Part shown: piece by piece, positions 43,169-50,976 of the stretch
How the letters are laid out: each line of letters starts with the position of its first letter
Position numbering within the stretch: position 1 is the first letter of the stretch
Assembly (NCBI GenBank): GCA_025141835.1
Contig: CP081102.1
Location: forward strand, 992,001 to 1,056,000
Direction of reading: 5' to 3'
Length of the DNA stretch: 64,000 bases
Origin: Rhodobacteraceae bacterium M385
GTDB lineage: Bacteria; Pseudomonadota; Alphaproteobacteria; Rhodobacterales; Rhodobacteraceae
Position numbers and translations under genes: made by a program
Notes under the pieces: model-generated
What the model saw: the letters and a program-made list of their open reading frames with translations, nothing else
Databases searched by the model: none
What the model was told of the DNA's origin: nothing

Positions 43169-44191
43169 TTATTCCCCGGAACTGAGAAATGCCTGAACGC
43201 TTTTGTAGGCCAAGCTTTTGACGCCGAGTCGTGCTTTTACTCGTTCCGCCCGATTCCGGATTTCTGTTATTGCGCCAGTTATCTCATTCTCGTTCGACAA
43301 GCTCATTCGCATTGAGACTAGCGTACCTTCAATAGAGCAAGGAAAAGTTTGATAACCTTCACGGGTTAGATAGAGACTAGATTCGCCACTTGCGATATAA
43401 AAGTGGCCCAGTTTTCCAAAAAGTTGATGGGCGAAAAAGAGCCCGTATCCTGAGTTGTTCCATGAAGAATGTTGGTTGGCTCGTTTCTGTTTTTTTTGTC
43501 GGTACGCCTTTGAGGAAACCCCAGGCATTAAAGAGAACGCTAATGCTTCTTCGTCGGTTTCAGGCTTGGTGTGTTTGCTTTGGTTGAGTGATTTGCAAAC
43601 GCCTATTCCCCGGTCAGCAATGCATATTTCTACGGTGTCCAAGTTCTTCCAATACTGAGCGCAAAACACCGCGTTCTGCGCATCGCCATGTTCGAAGCAG
43701 TTTCGAAAAATCTCACGAAAAGACCTTGCGAGAATATCCCTTAGCTCAGTCGATCGATCTTGTGAAACAATCAATGCGATATCCCGACTACGTCTCTCAA
43801 TAGCGTCCCCGAGTTCGCCACCGTTTTCGCTCATGTCTGATTGAAGGCTTTCAAGCGAAATAACGCTCAGAGGTATGTAGCTTTCGCCCCCGAATGCTCC
43901 TTGCGGAAACGGGTTGTCGTCTAGACTCAGAGCTTCAGAGAAGCCCATATTGTTCGCGTACCCGAGTTTGTTCAAACCATGATAAGTAAGAGTTTCATCT
44001 TTGTACTTTCGGCCGCGAGTTCTGCACACTTTTGCTAAAAGTATCATGCATGTAGGGCGAAGGAATTTTACGTGCCCGGCGCCGATATGCAGCGTTTCTC
44101 GTTTGGGGGCGTTTTGTATCGATCTGGAAAATGCTGCAAGATTTGAGATTGAACCGCCGCTTGGCAGATAAATATCTGGTCTATCGTTCAT
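43169..44191 (-). CDS. STAS-like/GHKL-ATPase domain protein, accessory
   Basis: 340 residues. Residues 1 to about 115 resemble an anti-anti-sigma-like (STAS) fold by pattern (IYLPSGGSISNLAAFSRSI; KRETLHIGAGHVKFLRP). Residues about 150-330 show a GHKL ATP-binding fold: N box REIFRNCFEHGDAQNAVF, G1 box ICIADRGIGV, G2 box NNSGYGLFFAHQLFGKLGH. No His-kinase dimerisation or receiver domain is present. Base composition is clearly more A+T-rich than its neighbours, with T runs and less biased codons, suggesting transfer. Only a weak GAGATC precedes ATG 44191. A 46-codon frame ends 11 bp inside it. Function unknown; an ATP-dependent regulator or defence-type sensor is a guess. Confidence 0.75.
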   Translation of the reverse strand: MNDRPDIYLPSGGSISNLAAFSRSIQNAPKRETLHIGAGHVKFLRPTCMILLAKVCRTRGRKYKDETLTYHGLNKLGYANNMGFSEALSLDDNPFPQGAFGGESYIPLSVISLESLQSDMSENGGELGDAIERRSRDIALIVSQDRSTELRDILARSFREIFRNCFEHGDAQNAVFCAQYWKNLDTVEICIADRGIGVCKSLNQSKHTKPETDEEALAFSLMPGVSSKAYRQKKQKRANQHSSWNNSGYGLFFAHQLFGKLGHFYIASGESSLYLTREGYQTFPCSIEGTLVSMRMSLSNENEITGAITEIRNRAERVKARLGVKSLAYKSVQAFLSSGE

Positions 44192-44321
44192 TGCGGATCT
44201 CGACCAAAGCCTTCATTAAAAGATTTAGCGCACCAAGAAAGTGTTGCGGATGTGCCCAACACCTAAATTCTGTATGGGCCGCTAGTTTTTGCAAGCAAAA
44301 ACCGCTGTCGCCCACCGTCAC
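44181..44321 (-). CDS. Short 46-codon reading frame before the GHKL gene, possibly a truncated gene
   Basis: From GTG 44321 the frame reads VTVGDSGFCLQKLAAHTEFR, then CWAHPQHFLGALNLLMKALV and EIRNER, stopping at TAG 44181-44183. It overlaps the start of the GHKL gene by 11 bp, an operon-like arrangement. The composition looks like the C-terminal helix region of a real protein. It has no good ribosome site, and its 5' end runs into the lepA terminator hairpin, so it may be the remaining tail of a gene lost upstream. Confidence 0.4.
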   Translation of the reverse strand: MTVGDSGFCLQKLAAHTEFRCWAHPQHFLGALNLLMKALVEIRNER

Positions 44322-44354
44322 GCAAAGGGGCCAGCTATGGCTGGCCCCTTTGCG
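44321..44354. terminator. Strong bidirectional-looking terminator behind lepA
   Basis: A perfect inverted repeat with 15-bp arms CGCAAAGGGGCCAGC and a 4-nt loop lies 3 bp after the lepA stop codon, with A/T triplets in the arms. A second perfect inverted repeat TTTTTGC-AA-GCAAAAA is at 44286-44301. Confidence 0.8.
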
Positions 44355-44356
44355 TG

Positions 44357-46156
44357 CTAACTGTCCATCTTAAGCGCACTAATGAAGGCACTCTGGGGAA
44401 TTTCGACTTTACCAAACTGCCGCATCTTTTTCTTACCGGCTTTCTGCTTATCCAGCAGCTTCCGTTTCCGGGACGCGTCGCCGCCGTAGCATTTTGCGGT
44501 CACGTCTTTGCGCATGGCCGATAGGGTCTCGCGCGCGATCACGCGGCCGCCGATGGCGGCTTGGATCGGGATTTTGAACATGTGGCGGGGGATGAGTTCC
44601 TTGAGTTTCTCAACCATCGCGCGGCCACGGGCCTCGGCGCGTTCGCGGTGCACCATGATGGAGAGCGCGTCGACCGGCTCATCGTTAACCAAGACCTGCA
44701 TCTTGACCAAAGCGTCCTCGCGATAGCCGATCATCTGATAATCGAACGACGCATACCCTTTGGTAACACTTTTCAGCCTATCGTAGAAATCGAACACAAC
44801 TTCATTGAGGGGGAGGTCGTAAACCACCATCGCGCGGGTGCCCGCGTAGGTCAGGTCCATCTGGATGCCGCGGCGGTCCTGGCACAGTTTCAGCACGTCG
44901 CCGAGGTATTCATCGGGCACAAGGATCGTGGCCTTGATGCGCGGCTCCTCGATCCGGTCGATATGGGCCGGGTCGGGCATGTCGGCGGGGTTGTGCAGGT
45001 CCACCATTGTCTCGTCGCGCATGTGGACGTGATAAATCACCGACGGCGCCGTGGTGATAAGGTCGATGTCATATTCGCGCTCCAGCCGGTCGCGGATCAC
45101 TTCGAGGTGCAGCAGGCCAAGGAAGCCACAGCGGAAACCAAAGCCAAGCGCGGCAGAGGTTTCCATCTCGTGGCTGAAAGAGGCGTCGTTCAGGGCCAGC
45201 TTCTCGATCGCGTCGCGCAGATCTTCGAACTGGTTCGTGTCCACCGGGAACAACCCGCAGAAAACAACGGGTTGAGAAGGCTTGAAGCCCGGAAGCGGCT
45301 CCGTCGCGCCGTGTTTGTCGTGGGTGATCGTGTCACCCACCCGCGTATCACGTACCTGTTTGATGGAGGCCGTCAGGAACCCCATCTCGCCGGGCCCAAG
45401 CTCGGCGATGTCCTTCATCTTGGGCGTGAACACACCCAAACGGTCCACGGGGTACTGCCCACCGGTCCGCATCATCTTGATCTTGTCGCCCTTCTTGATG
45501 ACCCCATCAATCACGCGGATCAGGACCACAACGCCCAGGTAGCTATCGTAATAGCTGTCCACCAGCATCGCCTTCAGGGGCGCGTCGCGGTCGCCCTTGG
45601 GGGCGGGCAGACGGGTGACGATGGCTTCCAGAACATCGGGGATGCCGATGCCGGTTTTCGCTGAAATCTCAACAGCTTCCGAGGCGTCGATGCCGATCAC
45701 ATCTTCGATCTGTTCGCGCACCCGGTCGGGCTCGGCCGCGGGCAGGTCAACCTTGTTGAGCACCGGCACAATCTCATGATCGGCGTCGATGGCTTGGTAA
45801 ACGTTGGCCAGCGTCTGCGCCTCTACCCCTTGGGAGGCATCGACCACCAGAAGCGAGCCCTCCACAGCCTGCATGGAGCGCGAGACTTCATAGGCGAAAT
45901 CGACGTGACCGGGGGTGTCGATGAGGTTGAGGATATAGGTGTGGCCGTCCTGCGCCGGGTATTCGATGCGGACGGTGTTGGCCTTGATGGTGATGCCGCG
46001 CTCCCGCTCGATATCCATCTGGTCGAGCAGCTGCGCCTGCATATCGCGGGCGGCCACGGTGCCGGTCAGCTGGATCAGACGATCCGCCAAAGTGGATTTA
46101 CCGTGGTCGATATGGGCCACGATGGAGAAGTTGCGAATGCGGTTGAGGTCGGTCAT
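44357..46156 (-). CDS. lepA: Elongation factor 4 (LepA)
   Basis: A 599-residue translational GTPase that back-translocates or remodels ribosomes under stress. G1 AHIDHGKST, G2 RGIT, G3 DTPGHVDF, G4 NKVDLPAAEPDRV; the C-terminal LepA-specific domain ends with AGKKKMRQFGKVEIPQ. ATG 46156 gives the standard length; the in-frame upstream start at 46294 is rejected. Its AAGG ribosome site lies in one arm of an 8-bp hairpin (46165-46187). Confidence 0.97.
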   Translation of the reverse strand: MTDLNRIRNFSIVAHIDHGKSTLADRLIQLTGTVAARDMQAQLLDQMDIERERGITIKANTVRIEYPAQDGHTYILNLIDTPGHVDFAYEVSRSMQAVEGSLLVVDASQGVEAQTLANVYQAIDADHEIVPVLNKVDLPAAEPDRVREQIEDVIGIDASEAVEISAKTGIGIPDVLEAIVTRLPAPKGDRDAPLKAMLVDSYYDSYLGVVVLIRVIDGVIKKGDKIKMMRTGGQYPVDRLGVFTPKMKDIAELGPGEMGFLTASIKQVRDTRVGDTITHDKHGATEPLPGFKPSQPVVFCGLFPVDTNQFEDLRDAIEKLALNDASFSHEMETSAALGFGFRCGFLGLLHLEVIRDRLEREYDIDLITTAPSVIYHVHMRDETMVDLHNPADMPDPAHIDRIEEPRIKATILVPDEYLGDVLKLCQDRRGIQMDLTYAGTRAMVVYDLPLNEVVFDFYDRLKSVTKGYASFDYQMIGYREDALVKMQVLVNDEPVDALSIMVHRERAEARGRAMVEKLKELIPRHMFKIPIQAAIGGRVIARETLSAMRKDVTAKCYGGDASRKRKLLDKQKAGKKKMRQFGKVEIPQSAFISALKMDS

Positions 46157-46164
46157 GGGCGCGG

Positions 46165-46187
46165 CCTTGAAATGCAGGGTTTCAAGG
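46165..46187 (-). promoter_or_regulatory. Leader hairpin covering the lepA ribosome binding site
   Basis: On the minus strand CCTTGAAA-CCCTGCA-TTTCAAGG forms an 8-bp stem with a 7-nt loop. The 3' arm ends in AAGG, 7 nt before ATG 46156, which is the only Shine-Dalgarno candidate. The structure would hide it, so translation control (for example by temperature or a ribosome-dependent switch) is possible. This is inference from pairing only. Confidence 0.45.
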
Positions 46188-46285
46188 GGATGTAGCGTGT
46201 TGGGCGCGGCGGGGGAAGGGGATGATGTGTTTACCGTTGCGGGAATTGACCATGCGCTTATTTTGAGCGTGAAGGGGCAAAAATA

Positions 46286-47872
46286 ATGTCGCACGAAGAT
46301 AATGCGGAAGTTCTTAAGTGGCTGTCGGCGCTGCCTATGAATGTTGGTAGGGGCATTGCGTATCGTGCCGCGATGCGGGTGCTACCATTGGTTACCGTTG
46401 TTGATGTCGACAGCCCGCGTAACGCCCTTTACGCATTAGCGGCTCTGCGAGCTTGTATTAGTGGTGGGTGCCATATCGAGGTCCGCAGTCCCTCGACTTC
46501 AACGGCATCCAAAGCAGCGGCGATTGCGGCTCGTCAGGCTGGTGATGCTTCAGCAGCGAGCATCCGTGATGTGAAGGATCTCCGGGGCCTAAAAGACATC
46601 AGAGCCGTTGGGACGGCGATGTCATCTCGTCCAAGCGTCACCATTGCACTTCATGCCACAGCATCATTTGCCGCCGCTGCCACCGCCACAAAAAGCGGTG
46701 CAGTTGCGGCAACAATCGACGATGCGGCGTTGGCTTTCTACAAAGTATCCTATGCTAATCCGAGGTACGCTCACCGTGGAGGTGGAGAGCTTGGCGCGGA
46801 AGTAGCAGCAGTTTTCCGTTTGGCCCAATTGGATTCAGAGTTGTCTGTCGAACAGCTAACAAATGGTCGGATCTCAATTCCGGAAGACTTTGATGAGACT
46901 GTCGGTAGTTGGGTAAGGCATCGCATTGATTTGCTTCGATCCGGCGGACCGTGGGCCTTCTGGGCCGAATGGTATGCCCGTGCGATGGCGGGTGAGCCGC
47001 TGGATTGGAAGTTGCAGGAACAGATCGCGCTGATCGACGATGTTGTTTGGGAGGCCGGGCCGGACGCGGTGGCGGCAGAGATCGAAAAGCTTCAGCGGGC
47101 GTTTCTTTTGGGCGCGATGCCGCTGAGTGAGACCATTCAGTTTGACGACGACGCTGCTACTTTCCGTGTTGAGCCCGTGGTATCGGCCAAGCCGGATTTG
47201 TTGGGCGCGACGTTGGATGCCGTCTCTGACGCCTTGGAGGACGCGCTTTCAGAACCGTCCAATGGCCTGACAGTACGTTCGCGCACGACGCGGGTTCTGC
47301 GCCGCATGATCCAACGGTACAGTAACAATCCGCAACGGGTGGAGACGGATTGCGTTAACGAATATCGCTCTCTCACGCGGCAGATGACAGTGACGGAGGA
47401 CTTGCCGCCGTCCGAGGACAATCTTGCATTGCAATCGGCATTACAGGAGGCCGCCCAAGGCATTCGGGCGGTTCACCCTGACATTGCAGAGAACCGCCGT
47501 ATCCTGACGGAGCAAGCGTTGCGAGAGTTGCCGGAAGAGGCACGTGCCGCGTTGACCGAGGCCCAGCCGATGTTGGAGCTGATTTCCGAGCCAAAGTTGG
47601 CAGCGGAGTTCCACGAGGACATTTTGTATCTGACAGTGGAGATGCGGGCCGGGCCGCCGCGTGCATTCGTTGAGGGTGAGCGGAATCCGGTTCTAGCGGG
47701 CTATGATGAGAAAGTGCGCGTGTTCGGGCGGGCCAGCAAAATGCTGACTGAAGTTCGCGCAGGGGGAAATGAGCTGCTTGATAGGCTTGAAGAGAAGCAT
47801 CGAGTTTCGCGTGGGGATATCCTGTCGATGCTCGTTTCGTTGGTTCTGTGGGGTGTCGGACTTCTGAAGTGA
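46286..47872 (+). CDS. Hypothetical protein with C-terminal membrane segment
   Basis: 528 residues, no family recognised. The N-terminal third is Ala/Ser/Thr-rich (HATASFAAAATATKSGAVAA). The middle has a Trp-rich block GPWAFWAEWYARAMAGEPLD near residue 235 followed by helical, acidic sequence. The end ILSMLVSLVLWGVGLLK is hydrophobic and may anchor the protein in the membrane. ATG 46286 follows AAGGGG by 8 nt. It is divergent from lepA. The 5' third is somewhat less G+C-rich than the rest, so its N-terminal part may be recently acquired. Confidence 0.65.
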   Translation: MSHEDNAEVLKWLSALPMNVGRGIAYRAAMRVLPLVTVVDVDSPRNALYALAALRACISGGCHIEVRSPSTSTASKAAAIAARQAGDASAASIRDVKDLRGLKDIRAVGTAMSSRPSVTIALHATASFAAAATATKSGAVAATIDDAALAFYKVSYANPRYAHRGGGELGAEVAAVFRLAQLDSELSVEQLTNGRISIPEDFDETVGSWVRHRIDLLRSGGPWAFWAEWYARAMAGEPLDWKLQEQIALIDDVVWEAGPDAVAAEIEKLQRAFLLGAMPLSETIQFDDDAATFRVEPVVSAKPDLLGATLDAVSDALEDALSEPSNGLTVRSRTTRVLRRMIQRYSNNPQRVETDCVNEYRSLTRQMTVTEDLPPSEDNLALQSALQEAAQGIRAVHPDIAENRRILTEQALRELPEEARAALTEAQPMLELISEPKLAAEFHEDILYLTVEMRAGPPRAFVEGERNPVLAGYDEKVRVFGRASKMLTEVRAGGNELLDRLEEKHRVSRGDILSMLVSLVLWGVGLLK

Positions 47873-48024
47873 TCGTTCCAACGCACCCCTGCACGGAACT
47901 AGGGCCGCAGGTCCCGGTGCCATTACCAAATGACGACCCCCTCGAGGCAACTTTGTCCGAGAAAAAGCTCGTGGCACGGGGGGCGCGGGGCGCGGCGCGA
48001 CTAGCCCCCCCGCAAAGTCGTGAA

Positions 48025-48054
48025 TTGACCGAAATACCTTGCCTCTGGCATAAT
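48025..48054 (+). promoter_or_regulatory. Sigma-70-like promoter for the 48107 gene
   Basis: TTGACC at 48025-48030 and CATAAT at 48049-48054 with an 18-nt spacer, about 50 nt before the start codon of the small exported protein. It is one of the better -35/-10 matches in the window. Confidence 0.6.
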
Positions 48055-48106
48055 GGGCGCAGAGCAGACCGGGCGAAAAGACCCGTTTAACCCAGAGGCA
48101 TTTGCA

Positions 48107-48406
48107 ATGAGATTGATTTACCCCGTCATCGCGGCGGCATTTATGGTCGTTCCAGACTCCGCAGAGGCGAACCCCATTCAGCGCGCCTGTTTGGCGTCGG
48201 AGCGCAATGTGTCGCGCAGCTTGTGTTCATGCATCGGTGATGCGGCTGATGAGACGTTGTCGCGCAGTCAAATGCGCATGGGCGCGAGGTGGTTTGACGA
48301 CCCTCAGCGCGCGCAGGATACGCGGCAATCGGACCGGGAGCGGGACGAAGAGATGTGGTCGGCGTGGCGCACGTTCTCGACCCTGGCAGAGCAGAGCTGC
48401 GGCTAG
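48107..48406 (+). CDS. Small exported protein, unknown
   Basis: 99 residues with a Sec-type signal peptide (MRLIYPVIAAAFMVVPDSAEA, cleavage probably near residue 21) and three to four Cys in the mature part (RACLASER, SLCSCIGDA, EQSCG), giving likely disulfides in the periplasm. No family recognised. ATG 48107 is placed after AGAGG and a good promoter; the in-frame ATG at 48053 overlaps the -10 and is rejected. Confidence 0.7.
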   Translation: MRLIYPVIAAAFMVVPDSAEANPIQRACLASERNVSRSLCSCIGDAADETLSRSQMRMGARWFDDPQRAQDTRQSDRERDEEMWSAWRTFSTLAEQSCG

Positions 48407-48471
48407 CGGTCTGTAACTGTTGATGAAATGAGAGGCGCGTCGGGCGTTGAACCCGAGGCGAGAGAGGCAGG

Positions 48472-48502
48472 CCCCACCGGAACTCCGGCGGGGCCGCTTT
48501 TC
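48472..48502. terminator. Hairpin terminator between convergent genes
   Basis: GGCCCCACCGGAACTCCGG followed by CGGGGCC folds into a long stem with one mismatch and is followed on + by GCTTTTCG. It lies between the 48107 gene (+) and the PCu(A)C gene (minus), so it may serve both. Confidence 0.55.
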
Positions 48503-48505
48503 GTT

Positions 48506-49057
48506 TCAGCTGTCGTGATCGTGGTCGGCGTCGTGATCGGAGTGGTCGTCGCCTTCCATCTCCATCTCTTCGTGATCGCCATGGCCGGAATGGTCGCCAT
48601 GATCGCCATGGCCGCCCGCATCGGGCTGGCGTTCATTGTCGATGATGATGGTTTGGGTCACCGGGTCGGCCTGCTCGAAGGTGAAGGTGATCTCGATCTC
48701 TTCGCCCTGCACCAGGGGCTCGGTCAGGCCGAGCATCATCACGTGCATGCCGCCGCGCACCAGATGGATGCGCTCGCCGGCGGCGACGGGGAAGCCCGCC
48801 TCCACCTCAACCATGCGCATGATGCCGGAGTCCTCTTGGATGTGGGTGTGCAGCTCCAACCGCTCTGCCGCCGTAGACGTGACTCCGATTAGCACGTCAT
48901 CTTGGTCGGAATGGTTGAACAGCGTCAGGAAGGTAGCCCCGGATTGGGCCACGGGGCTGGAGGCGCGGGCATAGGCGTCCTCGATCACCATATGGGCCGA
49001 GGCAAGGGCAGGGAGAACCGCGAAAGCGGTTGCGAGAAGCGTTGTTTTGAAGGTCAT
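48506..49057 (-). CDS. PCu(A)C periplasmic copper chaperone
   Basis: 183 residues. Signal peptide MTFKTTLLATAFAVLPALASA, then the PCu(A)C domain with its Met/His copper ligands (HTHIQEDSGIMRMVEVE ... HLVRGGMHVMMLGL). These chaperones load Cu(I) into the CuA or CuB sites of cytochrome oxidase. An unusual tail of about 40 residues is extremely rich in His, Asp and Gly (HGDHGDHSGHGDHEEMEME), probably an extra metal-binding arm. It follows a small exported protein gene by 38 bp, likely one operon. Confidence 0.9.
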   Translation of the reverse strand: MTFKTTLLATAFAVLPALASAHMVIEDAYARASSPVAQSGATFLTLFNHSDQDDVLIGVTSTAAERLELHTHIQEDSGIMRMVEVEAGFPVAAGERIHLVRGGMHVMMLGLTEPLVQGEEIEITFTFEQADPVTQTIIIDNERQPDAGGHGDHGDHSGHGDHEEMEMEGDDHSDHDADHDHDS

Positions 49058-49095
49058 TGTCGTCTCTTTTTGTGTTGTCGGTTAAGGGGTTGGGC

Positions 49096-49452
49096 TCAGC
49101 CCAGGCGCGGGGGCGCACGGGCATGGCCGCTTAACCGAACGACGGAAAGAGGCGGGAGGGGGCGGGCGGAAGGCTCTGCCGTGGGGAGCAAATGGGTGGG
49201 CGCGATGACGTGCGGGGGCTGGGCCGAAAGGGCCGCAACTGTCAGGTGACAGGCGGGACAATCGGGGGCGGCGATGGCCGCGCCGTCATCGTCGAGAATC
49301 GGCAGGCCGGACACATCGAGCAGAAGGGCGGGCGCGGACAGGCCGCAATAGCCGCCCGAGATCGCCATACGGGTTTCCGCGACAACAGCAGTCAAGCTGC
49401 TGAGCACAAGCGCGAGCGCAAGAAGCGTATGAAGGAACACACGGCGGATCAT
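49096..49452 (-). CDS. Small exported protein, DUF2946-like
   Basis: 118 residues with an N-terminal signal or anchor (MIRRVFLHTLLALALVLSS) and a CPACH motif near residue 66 in APDCPACHLTVAAL, which resembles copper-linked DUF2946 proteins. The C-terminal third is Pro/Ala-rich. It lies directly upstream of the PCu(A)C gene, supporting a role in copper handling. ATG 49452 is chosen because the signal peptide begins there. The family call is tentative. Confidence 0.6.
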   Translation of the reverse strand: MIRRVFLHTLLALALVLSSLTAVVAETRMAISGGYCGLSAPALLLDVSGLPILDDDGAAIAAPDCPACHLTVAALSAQPPHVIAPTHLLPTAEPSARPLPPLSVVRLSGHARAPPRLG

Positions 49453-49534
49453 GGCGCCTGTGTAGCGCGGCGGATCGGGGGAGGCCATGCCACAATAAGG
49501 GAAGCGCGGGCAGGGGGGGCGGCGGATTGCAGGA

Positions 49535-49568
49535 ACAACAAAGCCCCGCGCGGGATTTCCCGGCGGGG
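49535..49568 (-). terminator. Rho-independent terminator of rpmB
   Basis: On the minus strand GCCCCGCCGGGA pairs with TCCCGCGCGGGGC and is followed by TTTGTTG, 25 bp after the rpmB stop codon. One bulge interrupts the stem. Confidence 0.7.
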
Positions 49569-49593
49569 CGATGCAGATAATCTGACGAAAAGA

Positions 49594-49884
49594 TCAGGCC
49601 TGAGCGGCTTGGGCTTTCGCGATTTCTTTTTTGATCTTGAGGGCGCGTTCGCTCAACTCGGTGTCCTTGGCTTTTGCCATGAACGCATCGAGGCCACCAC
49701 GGTGGTCGACGGTCCGCAGAGCCGCGTTGGAGATGCGCAGCTTGAAGCGGCGATCCAGAGTGTCGGAACCGAGCGTAACATCGCTCAGGTTCGGCAGGAA
49801 CCGACGGCGGGTACGGTTCTTGGCGTGGCTTACGTTGTTGCCCGTCATCGGGCCTTTGCCGGTCAGTTCGCAGACGCGCGACAT
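49594..49884 (-). CDS. rpmB: 50S ribosomal protein L28
   Basis: 96 residues, the typical alphaproteobacterial L28. It begins MSRVCELTGKGPMTGNNVSH and contains KNRTRRRFLPNL and LRISNAALRTVDHRGGLDAF. It binds 23S rRNA in the large subunit. ATG 49884 follows AGAGGA by 7 nt; the upstream extension to 50016 is not coding. A promoter (49988-50016) and terminator bracket it as a single-gene unit. Confidence 0.97.
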   Translation of the reverse strand: MSRVCELTGKGPMTGNNVSHAKNRTRRRFLPNLSDVTLGSDTLDRRFKLRISNAALRTVDHRGGLDAFMAKAKDTELSERALKIKKEIAKAQAAQA

Positions 49885-49987
49885 GGGGTGTCCTCTTCGT
49901 ATCTCATGCAAAGCCGGGGCGGATGCCGTGGGGCTTTGAAACCAATAGGGCGCGGAGAAGACTCTGCGCCCGGAAAATCTGGATTGG

Positions 49988-50016
49988 GAAGTACGAAGGC
50001 AGGGGCGGGGTGTCAA
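49988..50016 (-). promoter_or_regulatory. Promoter of rpmB
   Basis: On the minus strand a consensus TTGACA (50011-50016) and TACTTC (49988-49993) are separated by 17 nt. The strong -35 and weak -10 are common for growth-linked genes in this group. Confidence 0.5.
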
Positions 50017-50088
50017 GCCGTGAATCGGCCCTAGGGGGCGCGTTTCGGGGATTCACGGGGCCAATGTTTGCGCGTAGCGTGGTTCGCG

Positions 50089-50730
50089 ATGAAAGAGACC
50101 GACTTATATCCGCCCGTAAAGGCGCATTTAGAGGCGCAGGGCTACGCCGTGAAGGGCGAAATCGGCCCGGCGGACGTGATGGGCCTGCGCGGGGACGAGA
50201 TGGTGGTGGTGGAGTTGAAGAAGGGATTCTCTCTCACGCTGTTTCATCAGGGGATCGCGCGATTGGCGGTTTGCGACTGCGTTTATGTGGCCGTGTCGAA
50301 GGGGAAGGGGCGGCCCTGGCTGAAGTCGTTGAGGGAGAACGTGCGCATGGCGCGGCGGCTGGGCCTGGGCGTGATGGCTGTGGATATCGTGGCGGGCACG
50401 GTGAAGGTTTACTGCGACCCCGGCCCCTATGCGCCACGCAAGGTGGCCCGCAAGAAACGCGCGATGGTGGGCGAGTTCGAGCGCCGAGACGGCGACCCGA
50501 ATATGGGGGGGCTTCAGGGCGCGAGGATCACGGCGTATCGGCAGGAGGCCACTTTGTGTGCCGAGTTTCTGGCGCTGGCTGGGGAGGCCAAGGGCGCAGA
50601 GGTGGCGAAGTCTACGGGCGTGGCGAAAGCGACAATGATCATGCGCAACAACCACTACGGTTGGTTCGATAAGGTGTCCAAGGGTGTTTATCGGTTAAGC
50701 GAGGCCGGGCGGAGTGCCGTTTCTGGATGA
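50089..50730 (+). CDS. DUF2161 PD-(D/E)XK-like protein
   Basis: 213 residues of the DUF2161 family, predicted PD-(D/E)XK phosphodiesterases. The core motif is seen as GPADVMGLRGDEMVVVELKK (Asp then E-x-K at about residues 30-45). The C-terminal half has a winged-helix-like segment (EVAKSTGVAKATMIMRNNHY). ATG 50089 is preferred over the in-frame start at 50068. No partner methyltransferase or restriction gene is adjacent, so a restriction role is not supported. Probably a conserved chromosomal gene. Confidence 0.8.
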   Translation: MKETDLYPPVKAHLEAQGYAVKGEIGPADVMGLRGDEMVVVELKKGFSLTLFHQGIARLAVCDCVYVAVSKGKGRPWLKSLRENVRMARRLGLGVMAVDIVAGTVKVYCDPGPYAPRKVARKKRAMVGEFERRDGDPNMGGLQGARITAYRQEATLCAEFLALAGEAKGAEVAKSTGVAKATMIMRNNHYGWFDKVSKGVYRLSEAGRSAVSG

Positions 50731-50781
50731 CGGGTTGTGGCCCTCGTCGGCGTTGCGAGGGGGGAGAGGTGGTTCTTCGAT

Positions 50782-50800
50782 ATTTGTGAAAAGATGAAGG
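50782..50800 (+). repeat. Dispersed motif copy 2 (divergent)
   Basis: TATTTGTGAAAAGATGAAGG resembles TATTTGCCAAGATGAAGG of the copies near 39941 and 58018, with a two-base insertion and substitutions. It lies between the DUF2161 gene and nrdR. Confidence 0.3.
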
Positions 50801-50893
50801 GCATGTTGACCGGAGTGCAACAGGTCGAGCGTCGCTATATCCTGTGGGGGCGGATTGGGTCTACACAAGGCGGGGGGGGCTCCCTATAGTGCC

Positions 50894-50902
50894 TGTGGAT
50901 AA
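50894..50902 (-). promoter_or_regulatory. DnaA-box-like site upstream of nrdR
   Basis: TGTGGATAA is an exact reverse match to the DnaA box TTATCCACA, 75 bp before the nrdR start codon. Ribonucleotide reductase genes are DnaA-controlled in some bacteria; a link to nrdR here is inference. Confidence 0.4.
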
Positions 50903-50976
50903 GTGGGCATAAGCCCCAAGGTAGAGGCAGGCGCGGCAGTAAGCTGTTATGCGCATTAGGGACAGGAGGCTGCGCC

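Noticed and set aside
42635..43185. Protein-coding reading of the 117-bp repeats (three open frames)
   Set aside because: All frames are open because the unit length is a multiple of 3; sequences are Arg/Pro- or Gly/Ser-rich without domain, start site or consistent codon bias.
50089..50730. Restriction endonuclease reading of the DUF2161 gene
   Set aside because: PD-(D/E)XK-like motif is present, but no methyltransferase or specificity gene is adjacent and the family is conserved in housekeeping contexts.
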